A DNA stretch of 64,000 nucleotides from Lewinellaceae bacterium (lineage in GTDB: Bacteria > Bacteroidota > Bacteroidia > Chitinophagales > Saprospiraceae): contig JACJYP010000011.1 of assembly GCA_020636045.1 (NCBI GenBank), positions 62,001-126,000 on the forward strand, given 5' to 3'. This document shows positions 8,694 through 17,865 of this stretch, one piece after another; positions within the stretch are counted from its first letter, which is position 1, and every line of letters starts with the position of its first letter. The notes under the pieces were generated by a model. That model was given only the letters and a program-made list of their open reading frames with translations. It searched no databases and was not told the DNA's origin. Made by a program: the position numbers and the translations under genes.

Positions 8694-10166
8694 TCAGCGG
8701 TTCCTGCCCAGCAATTTCAAGGTTTGGGGCACGATGTAAGTGCGTACAAAACCGATCTCCTCGGTACGGGCCAGCCAGTGGAGTCCGATGTAAAACCCCA
8801 TAGCCGCCGTCAGGACGAGGATGACAGAAGGCAATGTATTCACGGCCAATATGTTTTGGAGGAAAAACACGGCAGCGCCGGTAGCGGCGCTGAAAACAAA
8901 GCTCAGGAATACGTCCCTCAATTGTTCGGATAAAGCGTATTTCAGCAGTTTGTCGGAGTAGTAGGTATTGATGAACAATGCCACGTATGTTGATATGACT
9001 TGTCCAATAATCAGACCATAAACGCCAAACTGGATGCCAATAATGATGGCGATCGCTGTAATGATCTTTTTTATGATCTCCAGCCGGAGGCTGAGGTCCG
9101 TACGGCCGAGTACGAGCAACATATCCAGATTGATCGCATTTACATGATACACGGCGCCTGCCACGCACAGCAATTGCAGGAATAATGTTGCCGGCAGCCA
9201 CTTTTCTCCGGCGAACGTCGTCAGGATAGGTTCTGCCAATACCCCCATCAGCACCATCACCGGCATAATAATGAAAGAACTCATCACGATCATGCGCCTG
9301 TAACCCTGTTTCAGCGCTTTGTGATCGTCTCTCAATTTTGCCAGGATCGGGTAACTCAATTTTTGTAGTGTTTGCGACAGATTATTTACGGCCATATTAC
9401 AAAAATTGTTGGCTTGTGTGTACAGCCCCAATATAGCGGCCGAATAGAATTTACCCATCAGCAATTGCACCAGGTGCCGGAAAAATTTGTCGATCAGCGC
9501 CTCTGCAAGGATCACCGACCCGAAGCCGAAAAGTTTCCTGAACGACTGCATGCTGAATTGCCAGGCAATCTTCCAGGGATTCAGATACCAGAACAATACA
9601 GTAATACAGACATCCATCACACCGATCCGCGCTACGAGGCTCCACACTCCCCAGCCATAGTAAGCCATGACCAGCGCAAATGTTCCCGAAACAAGCACTG
9701 CCGAAAACCGGACCAGGGTCTGGGTGCGAAAATCGACCCGGTGCAACAGTACCGTGTGCTGCACATACGACAGTGCGCGGACGATCAGGTTCAACCCCAT
9801 GATCCTGACAATGGCAGTGAGCGCCGGTTGATTAAAAAAAGCCGAAATGGCGGGGGCCGACCAGTACAGCAGTGCGTAAAAAGCAACTGCCATGACCAGA
9901 TTAAAATAAAAAGCGGTTGCTTTGTCTACTTCCGTGATCGTCTTTTCCCGGATAAGGGCATAGCCAAGCCCGCTTTCGATAAAACTGGAGGAGATCTCAA
10001 AAAATACCAGAATCATCGCTACCAGACCGAAATCGGCGGGCGTAAGCATCCGGGCCAGAAAAATGGTGATCAGAAAATTGGCTACACTGCCACCCATTTT
10101 GTCGGCCAGCACCCAGAAAAATGCTTTTAACGATTTGTCTTTCAGTGATTCAGACATTGCTGACAA
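8694..10166 (-). CDS. Wzx-type polysaccharide flippase, copy 1
   Basis: A 490-aa multi-spanning membrane protein of the WzxC/polysaccharide-biosynthesis family, expected to flip lipid-linked oligosaccharide across the inner membrane. The N-terminal pattern LARMLTPADFGLVAMILVFFEI and the middle GKFYSAAILGLYTQANN are family hallmarks; about 12-14 hydrophobic segments span the length. It is clearly paralogous to the flippase at 11094-12551 along its whole length. The start overlaps the GT2 gene by 17 bp from the first ATG, or 8 bp from the ATG three codons later (MSESLKDK). Confidence 0.92.
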   Translation of the reverse strand: MSAMSESLKDKSLKAFFWVLADKMGGSVANFLITIFLARMLTPADFGLVAMILVFFEISSSFIESGLGYALIREKTITEVDKATAFYFNLVMAVAFYALLYWSAPAISAFFNQPALTAIVRIMGLNLIVRALSYVQHTVLLHRVDFRTQTLVRFSAVLVSGTFALVMAYYGWGVWSLVARIGVMDVCITVLFWYLNPWKIAWQFSMQSFRKLFGFGSVILAEALIDKFFRHLVQLLMGKFYSAAILGLYTQANNFCNMAVNNLSQTLQKLSYPILAKLRDDHKALKQGYRRMIVMSSFIIMPVMVLMGVLAEPILTTFAGEKWLPATLFLQLLCVAGAVYHVNAINLDMLLVLGRTDLSLRLEIIKKIITAIAIIIGIQFGVYGLIIGQVISTYVALFINTYYSDKLLKYALSEQLRDVFLSFVFSAATGAAVFFLQNILAVNTLPSVILVLTAAMGFYIGLHWLARTEEIGFVRTYIVPQTLKLLGRNR

Positions 10167-11076
10167 CCGGGTGTTCGACCAAAACGGGCAGTTTGTATTC
10201 TCTGAGTGTGGATAGCACCTTCAGGTTTACCTTTTTCAGGATGCCGCCGAATGTTTTTGCAAACATGAAATAGCGGTACGCCAGGCCGTAAATCCCCCTG
10301 TTGTCGCCAAGGGCGGCCATTTTCAGAAATTCCATCGCCTTGTCGGTCTCACCCAGCATGTAATAATCCGTTGCTGCTGAAAATTGCCACCAGGCGGCTT
10401 CCAGGGGACTGAATACCTGCTGCGAACGTTCGAGCAGCACCAGGCGTGCCTTTACTTTTTTCTCGGTTGCGCTGCTGGCAGAGCCTTCCGTAGGAAAAGT
10501 GACTGCCACGATATCGTCGTGCTGGGCGAAAGTCTCAAGCCGCGCCAGCCGGCTGCTCAGTTCTATGTCTTCCAGTGGAGCGGCCGCCTGATCGAATCCG
10601 CCGACCTTTTCCAGCAGGTCTTTCCGGATCATCCACCGCGAGGGAAAGCCGGAGCAGGTGGCCTTCAACTCCAGTTTGTACTCGCTGAGGACCTCGCCTG
10701 TGTCGCGGTCTTTCGACTGAAATCCCGAAACGAGAAAACCGTTGTTCGATTTTAACATGGCCTTGAGTTGCGACCCGAACCGGTGCGGAAGGCTGATGTC
10801 ATCGTCGTCGAGAAACGCAATGTATTGTCCCTTTGCCATTTCAATCCCGTAATTCCGGGCGCTGCTGACGCCTTTTTGCGGATTCAGGAAATATCGGATG
10901 CGCGGATCTTTTTCTGCATAGGCCTTTGCCACCTCAGCGGTGTTATCGGCCGACTGATCGTCCACGATGATCAACTCCCAGTTCGGGTAATCCTGTGCGA
11001 GTGTGCTTTCGATCGCGTCCTTCAAAAAAGCGGCCCGGTTGTATGTAGGCACTACGCATGATACCAATTCCGTCAT
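10150..11076 (-). CDS. GT2-family glycosyltransferase
   Basis: A 308-aa GT-A fold enzyme. The N-terminus has the family 2 opening VVPTYNRA, the nucleotide-binding VDD at 38-40 and the DXD metal site in LDDDD at 89-93. A later GGFD...ED segment, with E169-D170, fits the catalytic-base region. The last 80 residues look helical and may be a small tetratricopeptide-like extension (AATDYYMLGETDKAMEFLK). It probably extends the repeat unit on its lipid carrier. It sits between two paralogous flippase genes, overlapping one and 17 bp from the other. Confidence 0.92.
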   Translation of the reverse strand: MTELVSCVVPTYNRAAFLKDAIESTLAQDYPNWELIIVDDQSADNTAEVAKAYAEKDPRIRYFLNPQKGVSSARNYGIEMAKGQYIAFLDDDDISLPHRFGSQLKAMLKSNNGFLVSGFQSKDRDTGEVLSEYKLELKATCSGFPSRWMIRKDLLEKVGGFDQAAAPLEDIELSSRLARLETFAQHDDIVAVTFPTEGSASSATEKKVKARLVLLERSQQVFSPLEAAWWQFSAATDYYMLGETDKAMEFLKMAALGDNRGIYGLAYRYFMFAKTFGGILKKVNLKVLSTLREYKLPVLVEHPVVSNV

Positions 11077-11093
11077 AATAGATGCGTTTCAAT

Positions 11094-12551
11094 TTAGTTT
11101 ACGTTGGTAGATTTCTTTAAAAACTTTTGGAGGACGATCTCTTTGATCTCGAGAAAAGGCTTGATCCTGAACTGATTGGAGACGAGCAACACGAAGGCAA
11201 AGCCCAGGATGCCCTGAATAAGCAACGCGAAGAGGGGAGGGAAGGGCAGCGCATTGCCCACGATGAAAAGGAAAAATCCGAGCGAGGCGGCAAAAACAAT
11301 GGAGGGCAGTATGTCAGCGATCTGCTCGCGCAGGGGATACGCGATCAGGCGGCCTGAACTGGAGGCGGTGACGAGGTAGTCCAGTATCCATGTAAAGATC
11401 AGGCAAACGATCATGGCTTTTATGCCCCACAGCAGACCGATTGCAATGGCCGGCAGCGCGATCAGTTTGGTCAGCACCTCCAGCCTGAAATGTGCGCCCG
11501 AATGACCTTTGATCACCAGAATGTTCAGGTTGATATAGTGCAGGGGGTAAAAAATACCCGCAATGCTGAGCAGCCGCAAATAGGGGATCGCTTCCGCCCA
11601 TTTCGGGCCGATCAGTCCGAGAATGAAGTGGTCGGCGGTGGCAGAAAGCCCGAACATGAGCGTGGCCGTGAGATATGTGGTCGTTTGTACCAGTCGCCGG
11701 TAGGCATTTTTCAGCCGCGCATCGTCGTCCTTGATCTCTGCCAGGGCGGGAAAACTGACCGACTGAATGACATTGTGCAAGGTGCGCGAGAACATATCCT
11801 TGTACCCGTTTGCGCGGGTGTAAAGGCCCAGGTCGCGGGCGCTGAAAAATTTGCCGATGATGATGTAATAGATATTGTTGTACGATTCCAGAAAGAGGCG
11901 CGAGGCCAGCAATTTGGACCCAAATGCAAATATTTCCCGAAACGATTCGGTACTAAAGTGCAAACCCCACCTGGGTTTTGTGAAAATGAACACCAGCACT
12001 GTCGTCAGCAGGCTTTGTGTAATATTTCTCCACACCAGGCTCCATACCCCGTAGCCCTTGAACGCAAGCACGATGGCCACGGTGCCCGACAGGATATTCG
12101 AGATCACGGAAATGGTCGCCAGCGACTTGAAATCGAGGTTTTTCGTCAGGGGCACGCGCGCCACCATGCCGAAGGCATTGATGATGATCACCGTACCCAT
12201 CACGGCGATGATCGGGATCAGCTGGGGTTCGTTGAAAAACCAGCTGATGCCCGGGGCCGAAACATAGAGAAGCCCGTAAAAAAAGATGCCGGTGAATACA
12301 TTGACCAGAAAAACGGTCGAGTAGTCGGCGGCAGTGGGTTCCTTTTTGCGGATCAGGGCTTCGCTGAAGCCCGCCACCACGAACGTATCGGCGATCTCGA
12401 AAAATATAGCCAGCATTCCGATCAGGCCGTATTCACTTGGCGACAGCAGCCTTGCCAGAATGATCCCGAAAATGAATTGGGAAATCTGGTTGGCAAAACG
12501 ATCGATAAATGCCCACGACAGCCCACGGATGGTGCGTTGTTTCAAAGACAT
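11094..12551 (-). CDS. Wzx-type polysaccharide flippase, copy 2
   Basis: A 485-aa integral membrane protein of the same family as the 8694-10166 product. Shared positions include LARLLSPSEYGL near residue 33, FFEI at about 50, GKFFSARDLGLYTRANG in the middle and a matching RLEV...K segment in the last third. Two flippases in one locus suggest either two repeat-unit substrates, or one flippase for a second glycan, or a duplication in which one copy has diverged. The gene lies 68 bp after the kinase stop and 17 bp before the GT2 gene. Confidence 0.92.
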   Translation of the reverse strand: MSLKQRTIRGLSWAFIDRFANQISQFIFGIILARLLSPSEYGLIGMLAIFFEIADTFVVAGFSEALIRKKEPTAADYSTVFLVNVFTGIFFYGLLYVSAPGISWFFNEPQLIPIIAVMGTVIIINAFGMVARVPLTKNLDFKSLATISVISNILSGTVAIVLAFKGYGVWSLVWRNITQSLLTTVLVFIFTKPRWGLHFSTESFREIFAFGSKLLASRLFLESYNNIYYIIIGKFFSARDLGLYTRANGYKDMFSRTLHNVIQSVSFPALAEIKDDDARLKNAYRRLVQTTTYLTATLMFGLSATADHFILGLIGPKWAEAIPYLRLLSIAGIFYPLHYINLNILVIKGHSGAHFRLEVLTKLIALPAIAIGLLWGIKAMIVCLIFTWILDYLVTASSSGRLIAYPLREQIADILPSIVFAASLGFFLFIVGNALPFPPLFALLIQGILGFAFVLLVSNQFRIKPFLEIKEIVLQKFLKKSTNVN

Positions 12552-12619
12552 GACTCTGGACCTTCAGGCCTCCTTGTATGTGTTTGTTACCTGGTTGAAA
12601 AAGAGGGGGAAGATGTGCG

Positions 12620-14890
12620 TCAGTCTTCGCTGTAATACGAAGAATAATAGCCGCTTCCATAGCCCCGCTTGTTCAGTTTGACACCGTTCAATACAATAAA
12701 AGGCCGCGGGAGTTTGTCTTTCTGAATAATGTCGTTGATGATCTGGAACTCTGCCTTTTTCGTGTAACCGGAGCGTGCGACGAACATGGTGGCATCCGCC
12801 ATTTCTTTCATCTGCAGGGCATCGGCCACCACGCCAACGGGCGGTGTGTCGAGGATGATAAAGTCGTACTTTTCTTTCAACACCTTGAGCAGGTCCCTGA
12901 GTTTGGGTGAAAGCAGCAGTTCGCTCGGGTTCGGCGGTTTGGCGCCGCACTGGATCACGTCAAAATTGAGGTGCAGTCCGGTGTTTTGAATGATCATGTC
13001 GAGCGTGACATCCGGATCGACAAGGTAGTTGACGATACCGTCGTCCGTATCTTCGAGGCTTTCGAATTCCTGGCTGGGTTTGCGCAGGTCCAGTTCTAGC
13101 AGCAACACTTTTTTGCCGGCCAGTGCCTGCGTGACCCCCAGATTCAGGGCAATAAAGGATTTGCCCTCTCCCGGTACCCCTGAAGTGACCAGCAGCGTTT
13201 TCAATCGCTCGCCCGGCATGATGTAGGCCAGGTTGGCCCGCAGCAGTCGGAACATTTCAGCAGCAGCCGAGTTGCTGTTTTCCTTGACTACCAGACGCGA
13301 TTTTTTTCTGCTCGCTGCCAGTATACCTGCGATCGTGGCCGGTGTGAGGCGCTGCACGTCTTCTTCTGTCATCACCTTGTCGTTCAGGCTCTCTACCATG
13401 AATATGATGCCGGTAGGCAATGCAAGACCGAGAAACAGTGCGATGAGCAATACTTGCGCCGCCTTGGGACTCACGGGATCGGAGGCCTCGGCCGGTTCGA
13501 TCACACGACCGGTAGCCGTCGTACTGGCCAGCGAGATGGCCGACTGCTCGCGTTTCTGGAGCAGGTAGACGTAGATATTTTCCGTCAGGTTTTTCTGGCG
13601 CTCTTTGTCGAGCAATTCACGTTCCCGGGTAGGAAGGCTTTGCATGCGATTCTCGATGCCGGTGCTCAGTTCCCGTTTGGCGTTTCTGCTGATCTGAATG
13701 TCAGCCTTGATGGACCTTACGTTGGCGATGATGGTCTGTCGCAGGTTTCTGATCTGCTTTTCGATCAGAATAAGGTCGGGGTGGGAGGGGCCTTTTATAT
13801 TTCTTTCGCGCTCGCGCTGTCGCAGCAGGTCGTTAAAATTGGTGATCTGGCTGGTCAGCGTCAGGTTATTGATGTTGATATTGGTGGGTACGAACTCAAA
13901 ACTTTCGCTGTTGCGTTGCAGGAAGTCCTCGATGCTGTTGAGGATCTCCAACTGTACGTCGGTGCCGGCGATCTCTTTGTTGTAGTCCGCCATTTCCTTC
14001 ATCAGCATACTGCCTTCCACACTCAATTCGGCAATGTTGAAACGGCGTTTGTACGATTCTACATTTTGCTCGGCTTCCGCCAGTTCCCGCGAGATGAGGT
14101 TGATCCGTTCGTTGAGCAGGCTCAGACTGTTTTCGTATACGGAGTTCTTTTCATCTATAGATTGCTGGTTGTAAAGCGTGATCAGTTCGGTCAGCACGGA
14201 TTCCGCACGTGTGGGAACGACGTCCTTAAAAGTAAGGGTCAGCGTACTTGATTGTTCTCCCACAGCGCTTACTTCCAGCCCGTCCACCAGTTCTTTCGCT
14301 TTTTCCTTTGAAGGAATGATGACAAGCCCCATTTTCTCCGGCGCTTCTTTCGACCGGTTGAATGAAAGGGTCAGTTTCCCGGCCGGAATGCGGAGTTCCT
14401 TGCCGAATTCGCCCTGGTATTCGCGTTTGTCCGCTTCGAGCAGGTAACCGCCTTTGTTGTTGAAGTTGAGTTTGGCCTCCAGCACTTCGTTGTCGCTGTT
14501 GGGTTTCCAGTCCACCACCCGCACCGGCGATTCGTCGTAGAGGTCGGTCTTTTTCATGAATTCCAGCTTCAGGTAAGTGTACTGGAGTTCAAGATTTTGT
14601 ACCACACTCTCCATAAGCGGCGTGGATCTCAGGATCAGCACCTCGTTTTCGAGGCTCTTCTTTTTCTTGCCAAGAATACCGAGTTCGTCAAAGATGGCTT
14701 CTTCCACCAGTTGCCCCGATTTCTCTTCATCTTTGATGAGCAGCATGGACGTTGCTTCGTATTTCTTGGGTGTAATACGAAGATACATGACGGCAAGCCC
14801 GACGGCGATCGGAAATATGATGAGGTACAGGTACCAGTACTTGCGCACCTTTCCCAGCATTTGTTTAAAGTCTATACGATCTTCTTTCAC
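12620..14890 (-). CDS. Wzc-like polysaccharide co-polymerase with BY-kinase domain
   Basis: A 756-aa inner-membrane protein controlling chain length and export. Residues 1-500 form a Wzz/GumC-type region: a membrane segment at about 19-37, a long periplasmic coiled-coil part (about 250-450) and a second membrane segment at about 479-498. The cytoplasmic bacterial tyrosine kinase follows: Walker A GVPGEGKS at 571-578, Walker B IILDTPP at 678-684, and a C-terminal tyrosine cluster (Y744, Y748, Y749, Y752, Y753) for autophosphorylation. The Walker A' element, usually DxD, reads E599-L-D601. The Wza and phosphatase genes lie just upstream, the classical partners. Confidence 0.96.
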   Translation of the reverse strand: MKEDRIDFKQMLGKVRKYWYLYLIIFPIAVGLAVMYLRITPKKYEATSMLLIKDEEKSGQLVEEAIFDELGILGKKKKSLENEVLILRSTPLMESVVQNLELQYTYLKLEFMKKTDLYDESPVRVVDWKPNSDNEVLEAKLNFNNKGGYLLEADKREYQGEFGKELRIPAGKLTLSFNRSKEAPEKMGLVIIPSKEKAKELVDGLEVSAVGEQSSTLTLTFKDVVPTRAESVLTELITLYNQQSIDEKNSVYENSLSLLNERINLISRELAEAEQNVESYKRRFNIAELSVEGSMLMKEMADYNKEIAGTDVQLEILNSIEDFLQRNSESFEFVPTNININNLTLTSQITNFNDLLRQRERERNIKGPSHPDLILIEKQIRNLRQTIIANVRSIKADIQISRNAKRELSTGIENRMQSLPTRERELLDKERQKNLTENIYVYLLQKREQSAISLASTTATGRVIEPAEASDPVSPKAAQVLLIALFLGLALPTGIIFMVESLNDKVMTEEDVQRLTPATIAGILAASRKKSRLVVKENSNSAAAEMFRLLRANLAYIMPGERLKTLLVTSGVPGEGKSFIALNLGVTQALAGKKVLLLELDLRKPSQEFESLEDTDDGIVNYLVDPDVTLDMIIQNTGLHLNFDVIQCGAKPPNPSELLLSPKLRDLLKVLKEKYDFIILDTPPVGVVADALQMKEMADATMFVARSGYTKKAEFQIINDIIQKDKLPRPFIVLNGVKLNKRGYGSGYYSSYYSED

Positions 14891-14943
14891 GGATCAGGAT
14901 TGATTAAGTGAAGTGTTTTGCTTAAAAAATTCAACAAATGGCT

Positions 14944-14966
14944 CTATCCGGCAGTCGCCGGGATAG
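14944..14966 (-). terminator. Weak hairpin between export lipoprotein and kinase genes
   Basis: Arms CTATCCGGC (14944-14952) and GCCGGGATAG (14957-14966) pair with one bulged base and a 4-nt loop. A T-rich stretch follows in the minus-strand transcript about 15 nt later. It could be an attenuator that lowers expression of the genes after wza, or an RNA-stability element. It is too imperfect to call a full terminator. Confidence 0.35.
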
Positions 14967-14990
14967 CAGCCTTCACAGACTGGCTTTAGT

Positions 14991-15779
14991 TTATCTCACG
15001 GAAAGTCCGAGTACGAAAGTGGCCAGCGTTACGAGGGGAAAGAATATCGGGGAGTATCTGGAAAGGAAGTCGCCCTGTGTTGCATATTGCTTTGCTTTCA
15101 GGGGTTCTACGTAAACAATGTCGTTGGGTTTGAGGTAAAATACCGGGGATTTGAACAGCGTGGTATCCTGGGTATTGACGCGAACAAACTCACGCTGATG
15201 GTTGCGTTCGCGCATGACCATCACAGAATTCCGCCGTGCGTAAGGCGTGAAATCGCCGGCCATACCGATCGCTTCCAGTATGTTCAGCTGTTCGTTGGGG
15301 ATGATGTAGGCATTTGGCCTTGCAACTTCCCCGATCAGGGTAACGCGAAAATTCAGGAACCGGACCTGTACCGTTGCATCCGGAAAAAAGGCGATCAACT
15401 TTGTGGATATCTCCTGCCGGAGTTCCATCACTGTTTTGCCTGCTGCCTGTACTTCGCCGATAAAGGGGAGGTAAACTTTACCGCTTTCATCTACGCGGTA
15501 GCCTTCCTGCTGCCCCAGCGCTCTTTCGCCGGAAGACCCTTCCGAGCCCTGTTTTTGCAGCTGAAATGCGGTGACGGTTTCGGGGTTTCTGCTCGACACC
15601 TGAATGCTCAGAATGTCGTCTGTCTGGATTTTCAGGGCCGGGGCGTTATTGATCGCTGCGATCCTGTTTTGTACGTCCTGCAACATGAGCATTTCCGAAT
15701 GCTTGACACTGCCGCAGCTGGTGAGTGCCCCAATGGTGAGGGCACTCAGAATTACCTTCAGAAGGTATTTCTGATTCAT
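14991..15779 (-). CDS. Wza-like polysaccharide export lipoprotein
   Basis: A 262-aa outer-membrane export protein. It begins with a lipoprotein signal whose lipobox is LTSC with the acylated cysteine at C22. A Poly_export domain (about 50-150, TDDILSIQVSS) is followed by one SLBB-like domain (about 155-235, VTLIGEVARPN and AIGMAGDFTPYA). It ends with a hydrophobic segment (PLVTLATFVLGLSV) that may insert as the C-terminal helix seen in Wza. It should form the channel docking onto the Wzc-like protein encoded 100 bp downstream. Length is shorter than E. coli Wza (about 380 aa), as is common in Bacteroidota. Confidence 0.94.
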   Translation of the reverse strand: MNQKYLLKVILSALTIGALTSCGSVKHSEMLMLQDVQNRIAAINNAPALKIQTDDILSIQVSSRNPETVTAFQLQKQGSEGSSGERALGQQEGYRVDESGKVYLPFIGEVQAAGKTVMELRQEISTKLIAFFPDATVQVRFLNFRVTLIGEVARPNAYIIPNEQLNILEAIGMAGDFTPYARRNSVMVMRERNHQREFVRVNTQDTTLFKSPVFYLKPNDIVYVEPLKAKQYATQGDFLSRYSPIFFPLVTLATFVLGLSVR

Positions 15780-15823
15780 AATGATTATTGATTTTTTCGG
15801 AACTGGGATAGTTTCCTCAATAG

Positions 15824-16603
15824 TTAGAAATGATTGTTCTGAAATTCGTGGGTCAGGGAGACCTTTTTTAACATGGCGAGTTGCTGCGGATTATGCAAGT
15901 CCGAACCCACGAATTCATACCATCCCTGGTCTAGCAATTTGCGTGCCCTTTTTGTAATTTCCCTTCCTTCATGGCCGGCAAGTGACAAAGCATTCAGTTG
16001 AAACAGGCAACCTGCTTCTTTGAGTCCCTCGATCGTTTTGAAGTTTTCGAAATAGTAGTGATAGCGCTCGGGATGCGCCAGTACGGGGCGATAGCCTTCT
16101 ACCTGCAGGTTGAAGAGCGTTTTTTGCAGTGATTTCAGAATGTTCACGTTGTGGTGCGATAATTCGACCAGCACGTAATTTTCTTTGAGGGTGAGCAGCG
16201 GACCCGATTTAAGGTGTTTTTCGAATTCTTCATCGAGCATGTACTCCGCAGCCATGCCGAGTTCGATCCTGATGCCTTCCTTGATCACAACTCTTTTGAA
16301 GCGGTCGAATGCCTTTGCAAGATTTTTCGGGCCGTTCTCGTACATCGCCTTGATATGCGGCGTGGCGATCAGTTTTCGATAGCCCAGATCCTGCAGGCCG
16401 CGAATCATTTCCAGCCCTTCACGGTCCGACTGGGCGCCGTCGTCGACGCCGGGCAGCCAGTGGGCATGCATATCCACCTCAAGGTGTTCCCCGATCTTGA
16501 CACTCGATCCGGAGAAGTATGGAAAAAACAGATTTTTCAAGAATTGAGCAGGCCCTGAAGGTGAAGCAGGTGGTTGTTGATGTGCGTAAAGGGTATTTTT
16601 CAT
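15824..16603 (-). CDS. YwqE/CpsB-type PHP-family tyrosine phosphatase
   Basis: A 259-aa metal-dependent phosphatase expected to dephosphorylate the C-terminal tyrosines of the BY-kinase. PHP motifs are present: HAH at 46-48, the acidic pair D54-D55, TPH at 81-83, then AHPERY and GSDLH towards the C-terminus. No signal peptide, so it is cytoplasmic. It lies immediately upstream of the export and kinase genes, giving a writer/eraser pair in one operon. The gap to the upstream dehydrogenase gene is 134 bp and contains a terminator, so the main polysaccharide operon probably starts here or with wza. No clear TAnnTTTG promoter was found in front of it. Confidence 0.93.
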   Translation of the reverse strand: MKNTLYAHQQPPASPSGPAQFLKNLFFPYFSGSSVKIGEHLEVDMHAHWLPGVDDGAQSDREGLEMIRGLQDLGYRKLIATPHIKAMYENGPKNLAKAFDRFKRVVIKEGIRIELGMAAEYMLDEEFEKHLKSGPLLTLKENYVLVELSHHNVNILKSLQKTLFNLQVEGYRPVLAHPERYHYYFENFKTIEGLKEAGCLFQLNALSLAGHEGREITKRARKLLDQGWYEFVGSDLHNPQQLAMLKKVSLTHEFQNNHF

Positions 16604-16681
16604 CGTTGGGATGTTTGGTTAAGGTGGTTATTAGTGATTACAGATATAGACCGTTGCGGCCGGGTATGCCAAATTACGAAA

Positions 16682-16719
16682 ATTTGACCGAACCGGAAAA
16701 CATCCGCGTCCGGTCAAAT
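16682..16719 (-). terminator. Rho-independent terminator after the WlbA-like gene
   Basis: Nine-base arms at 16682-16690 and 16711-16719 pair perfectly (ATTTGACCG with its complement). The minus-strand transcript continues with TTTTCG. It is 19 bp beyond the dehydrogenase stop and separates that gene from the phosphatase and export operon. Confidence 0.65.
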
Positions 16720-16737
16720 GGTTTTTTACAGACACAT

Positions 16738-17724
16738 TCAGATCAGTTCAACCATTTCTTCCCGTTCGAAGGGGTGCGGGCTGGTCGGCAGGAAGGCCAG
16801 CGGGTGGCTGTTTTCCTGAACACCGGCCGGCTGCATATTGCGAATGTTGTATGTCATTTCGACGGCGTTGCTGGCCTCGTCGAGCCCGAATCCGCCTCCC
16901 GACATAATGTCTGCATAACTTTCCGTATGCAGATCGGTGAATCCGCCGCTGAATTCAATCTCTTCCCCATTGACGGTGAATGAGCGGTAAGTGCGTTCTC
17001 CTTTTTGTTTTACTTCCTGCGGAATGGTATCGTAGTTGATGCTCAAAAACCACCTGACGCGCGCTTTTTTGAGTTGCAGGTAGCCTGCTGCGCGGTCGTG
17101 TGTATGCAGGTGGACGACGTTTTCTTCCACATCGCCGAATAGCCAGTTAAGCACATCGAAGAAGTGTATGCCGATATTGGTAGCGATCCCGCCCGACTTT
17201 TCCTTACTGCCTTTCCAGCTGGTGTAGTACCAGTTGCCGCGTGAGGTGATATAACTTACGTCGACGTCGAAAATTTCGTTTTCGCCGGCGCTTTCCACCT
17301 GCTTTTTCAGAGCGAGCATGGCGGGGTGCAGGCGCAGTTGCAGGATGGTGTAGACCTTTTTTCCGCATTCGTGCTCTATATCCTTGAGGGCATCGATGTT
17401 CCAGGGATTGAGGACGAGGGGTTTTTCACATATCACGTGTGCGCCTATACGCAGCCCGAAACGAATGTGCGCATCGTGCAGGTAATTGGGCGAGCAAACG
17501 GTCACGTAGTCGATTTTCAGACCTTCCCGCATCAGTTTGTTGACATGCCTGTCAAAACGTTCGAATTCTGTAAAGAACGCTGCCTCCGGGAAAAAGCGAT
17601 CGATCACACCGACATTGTCGTTTTTGTCAAGTGCTGCGACCAGGCGATTGCCGGTATCCTGAATGGCTTTCATGTGGCGGGGAGCAATATAACCGGCCGC
17701 GCCCAAGAGTACGAAGTTTTTCAT
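16738..17724 (-). CDS. wlbA: WlbA/WbpB-type UDP-N-acetylglucosaminuronate 3-dehydrogenase (Gfo/Idh/MocA)
   Basis: A 328-aa NAD-dependent oxidoreductase. From the ATG at 17724 the N-terminus reads MKNFVLLGAAGYIAPRHMK, the distinctive opening of WlbA/WbpB proteins. The EKP motif lies at 100-102 and a conserved GIHFFDVLNW segment follows. Established for the family: oxidation of UDP-GlcNAcA at C3, first step towards 2,3-diacetamido-2,3-dideoxy uronic acids. Its usual partners (WbpE aminotransferase, WbpD acetyltransferase) are not adjacent; the DegT protein of the locus is more WecE-like. An in-frame ATG at 17766 would add 14 unlikely residues and lie next to the promoter. It forms its own transcription unit. 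Confidence 0.9.
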   Translation of the reverse strand: MKNFVLLGAAGYIAPRHMKAIQDTGNRLVAALDKNDNVGVIDRFFPEAAFFTEFERFDRHVNKLMREGLKIDYVTVCSPNYLHDAHIRFGLRIGAHVICEKPLVLNPWNIDALKDIEHECGKKVYTILQLRLHPAMLALKKQVESAGENEIFDVDVSYITSRGNWYYTSWKGSKEKSGGIATNIGIHFFDVLNWLFGDVEENVVHLHTHDRAAGYLQLKKARVRWFLSINYDTIPQEVKQKGERTYRSFTVNGEEIEFSGGFTDLHTESYADIMSGGGFGLDEASNAVEMTYNIRNMQPAGVQENSHPLAFLPTSPHPFEREEMVELI

Positions 17725-17768
17725 TTGTAAATTGAGTGTTCGTTCTGTGTTGTTAATATTACCCATGT

Positions 17769-17776
17769 CAAAGATA
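17769..17776 (-). promoter_or_regulatory. -7 promoter element (TATCTTTG) for wlbA
   Basis: An exact match to the Bacteroidota -7 consensus TAnnTTTG on the minus strand, 45 bp before the chosen wlbA start. No clear -33 TTG is seen. Its position supports the start at 17724 rather than 17766. Confidence 0.6.
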
Positions 17777-17824
17777 CGGCGTCGCCGAGAATTAGTTGCT
17801 ACGGAATTGCGGATGGCATGCTTA

Positions 17825-17865
17825 CAAATTTTATTTACAGCGCTTTACACATAAAATAAAATTTG
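17825..17865. promoter_or_regulatory. Perfect 12-bp AT-rich inverted repeat upstream of the wlbA promoter
   Basis: Arms CAAATTTTATTT (17825-17836) and its exact complement (17854-17865) flank a 17-nt spacer. It lies about 50-90 bp upstream of the -7 element of wlbA. An operator for a dimeric regulator or a cruciform/hairpin are both possible; there is no adjacent convergent gene that needs a terminator here. Confidence 0.5.

Noticed and set aside
11490..12635. Plus-strand open frame of 381 codons
   Set aside because: It is antisense to the second flippase gene, whose protein is clearly conserved; the His-, Gln- and Arg-rich product is typical of a shadow frame.
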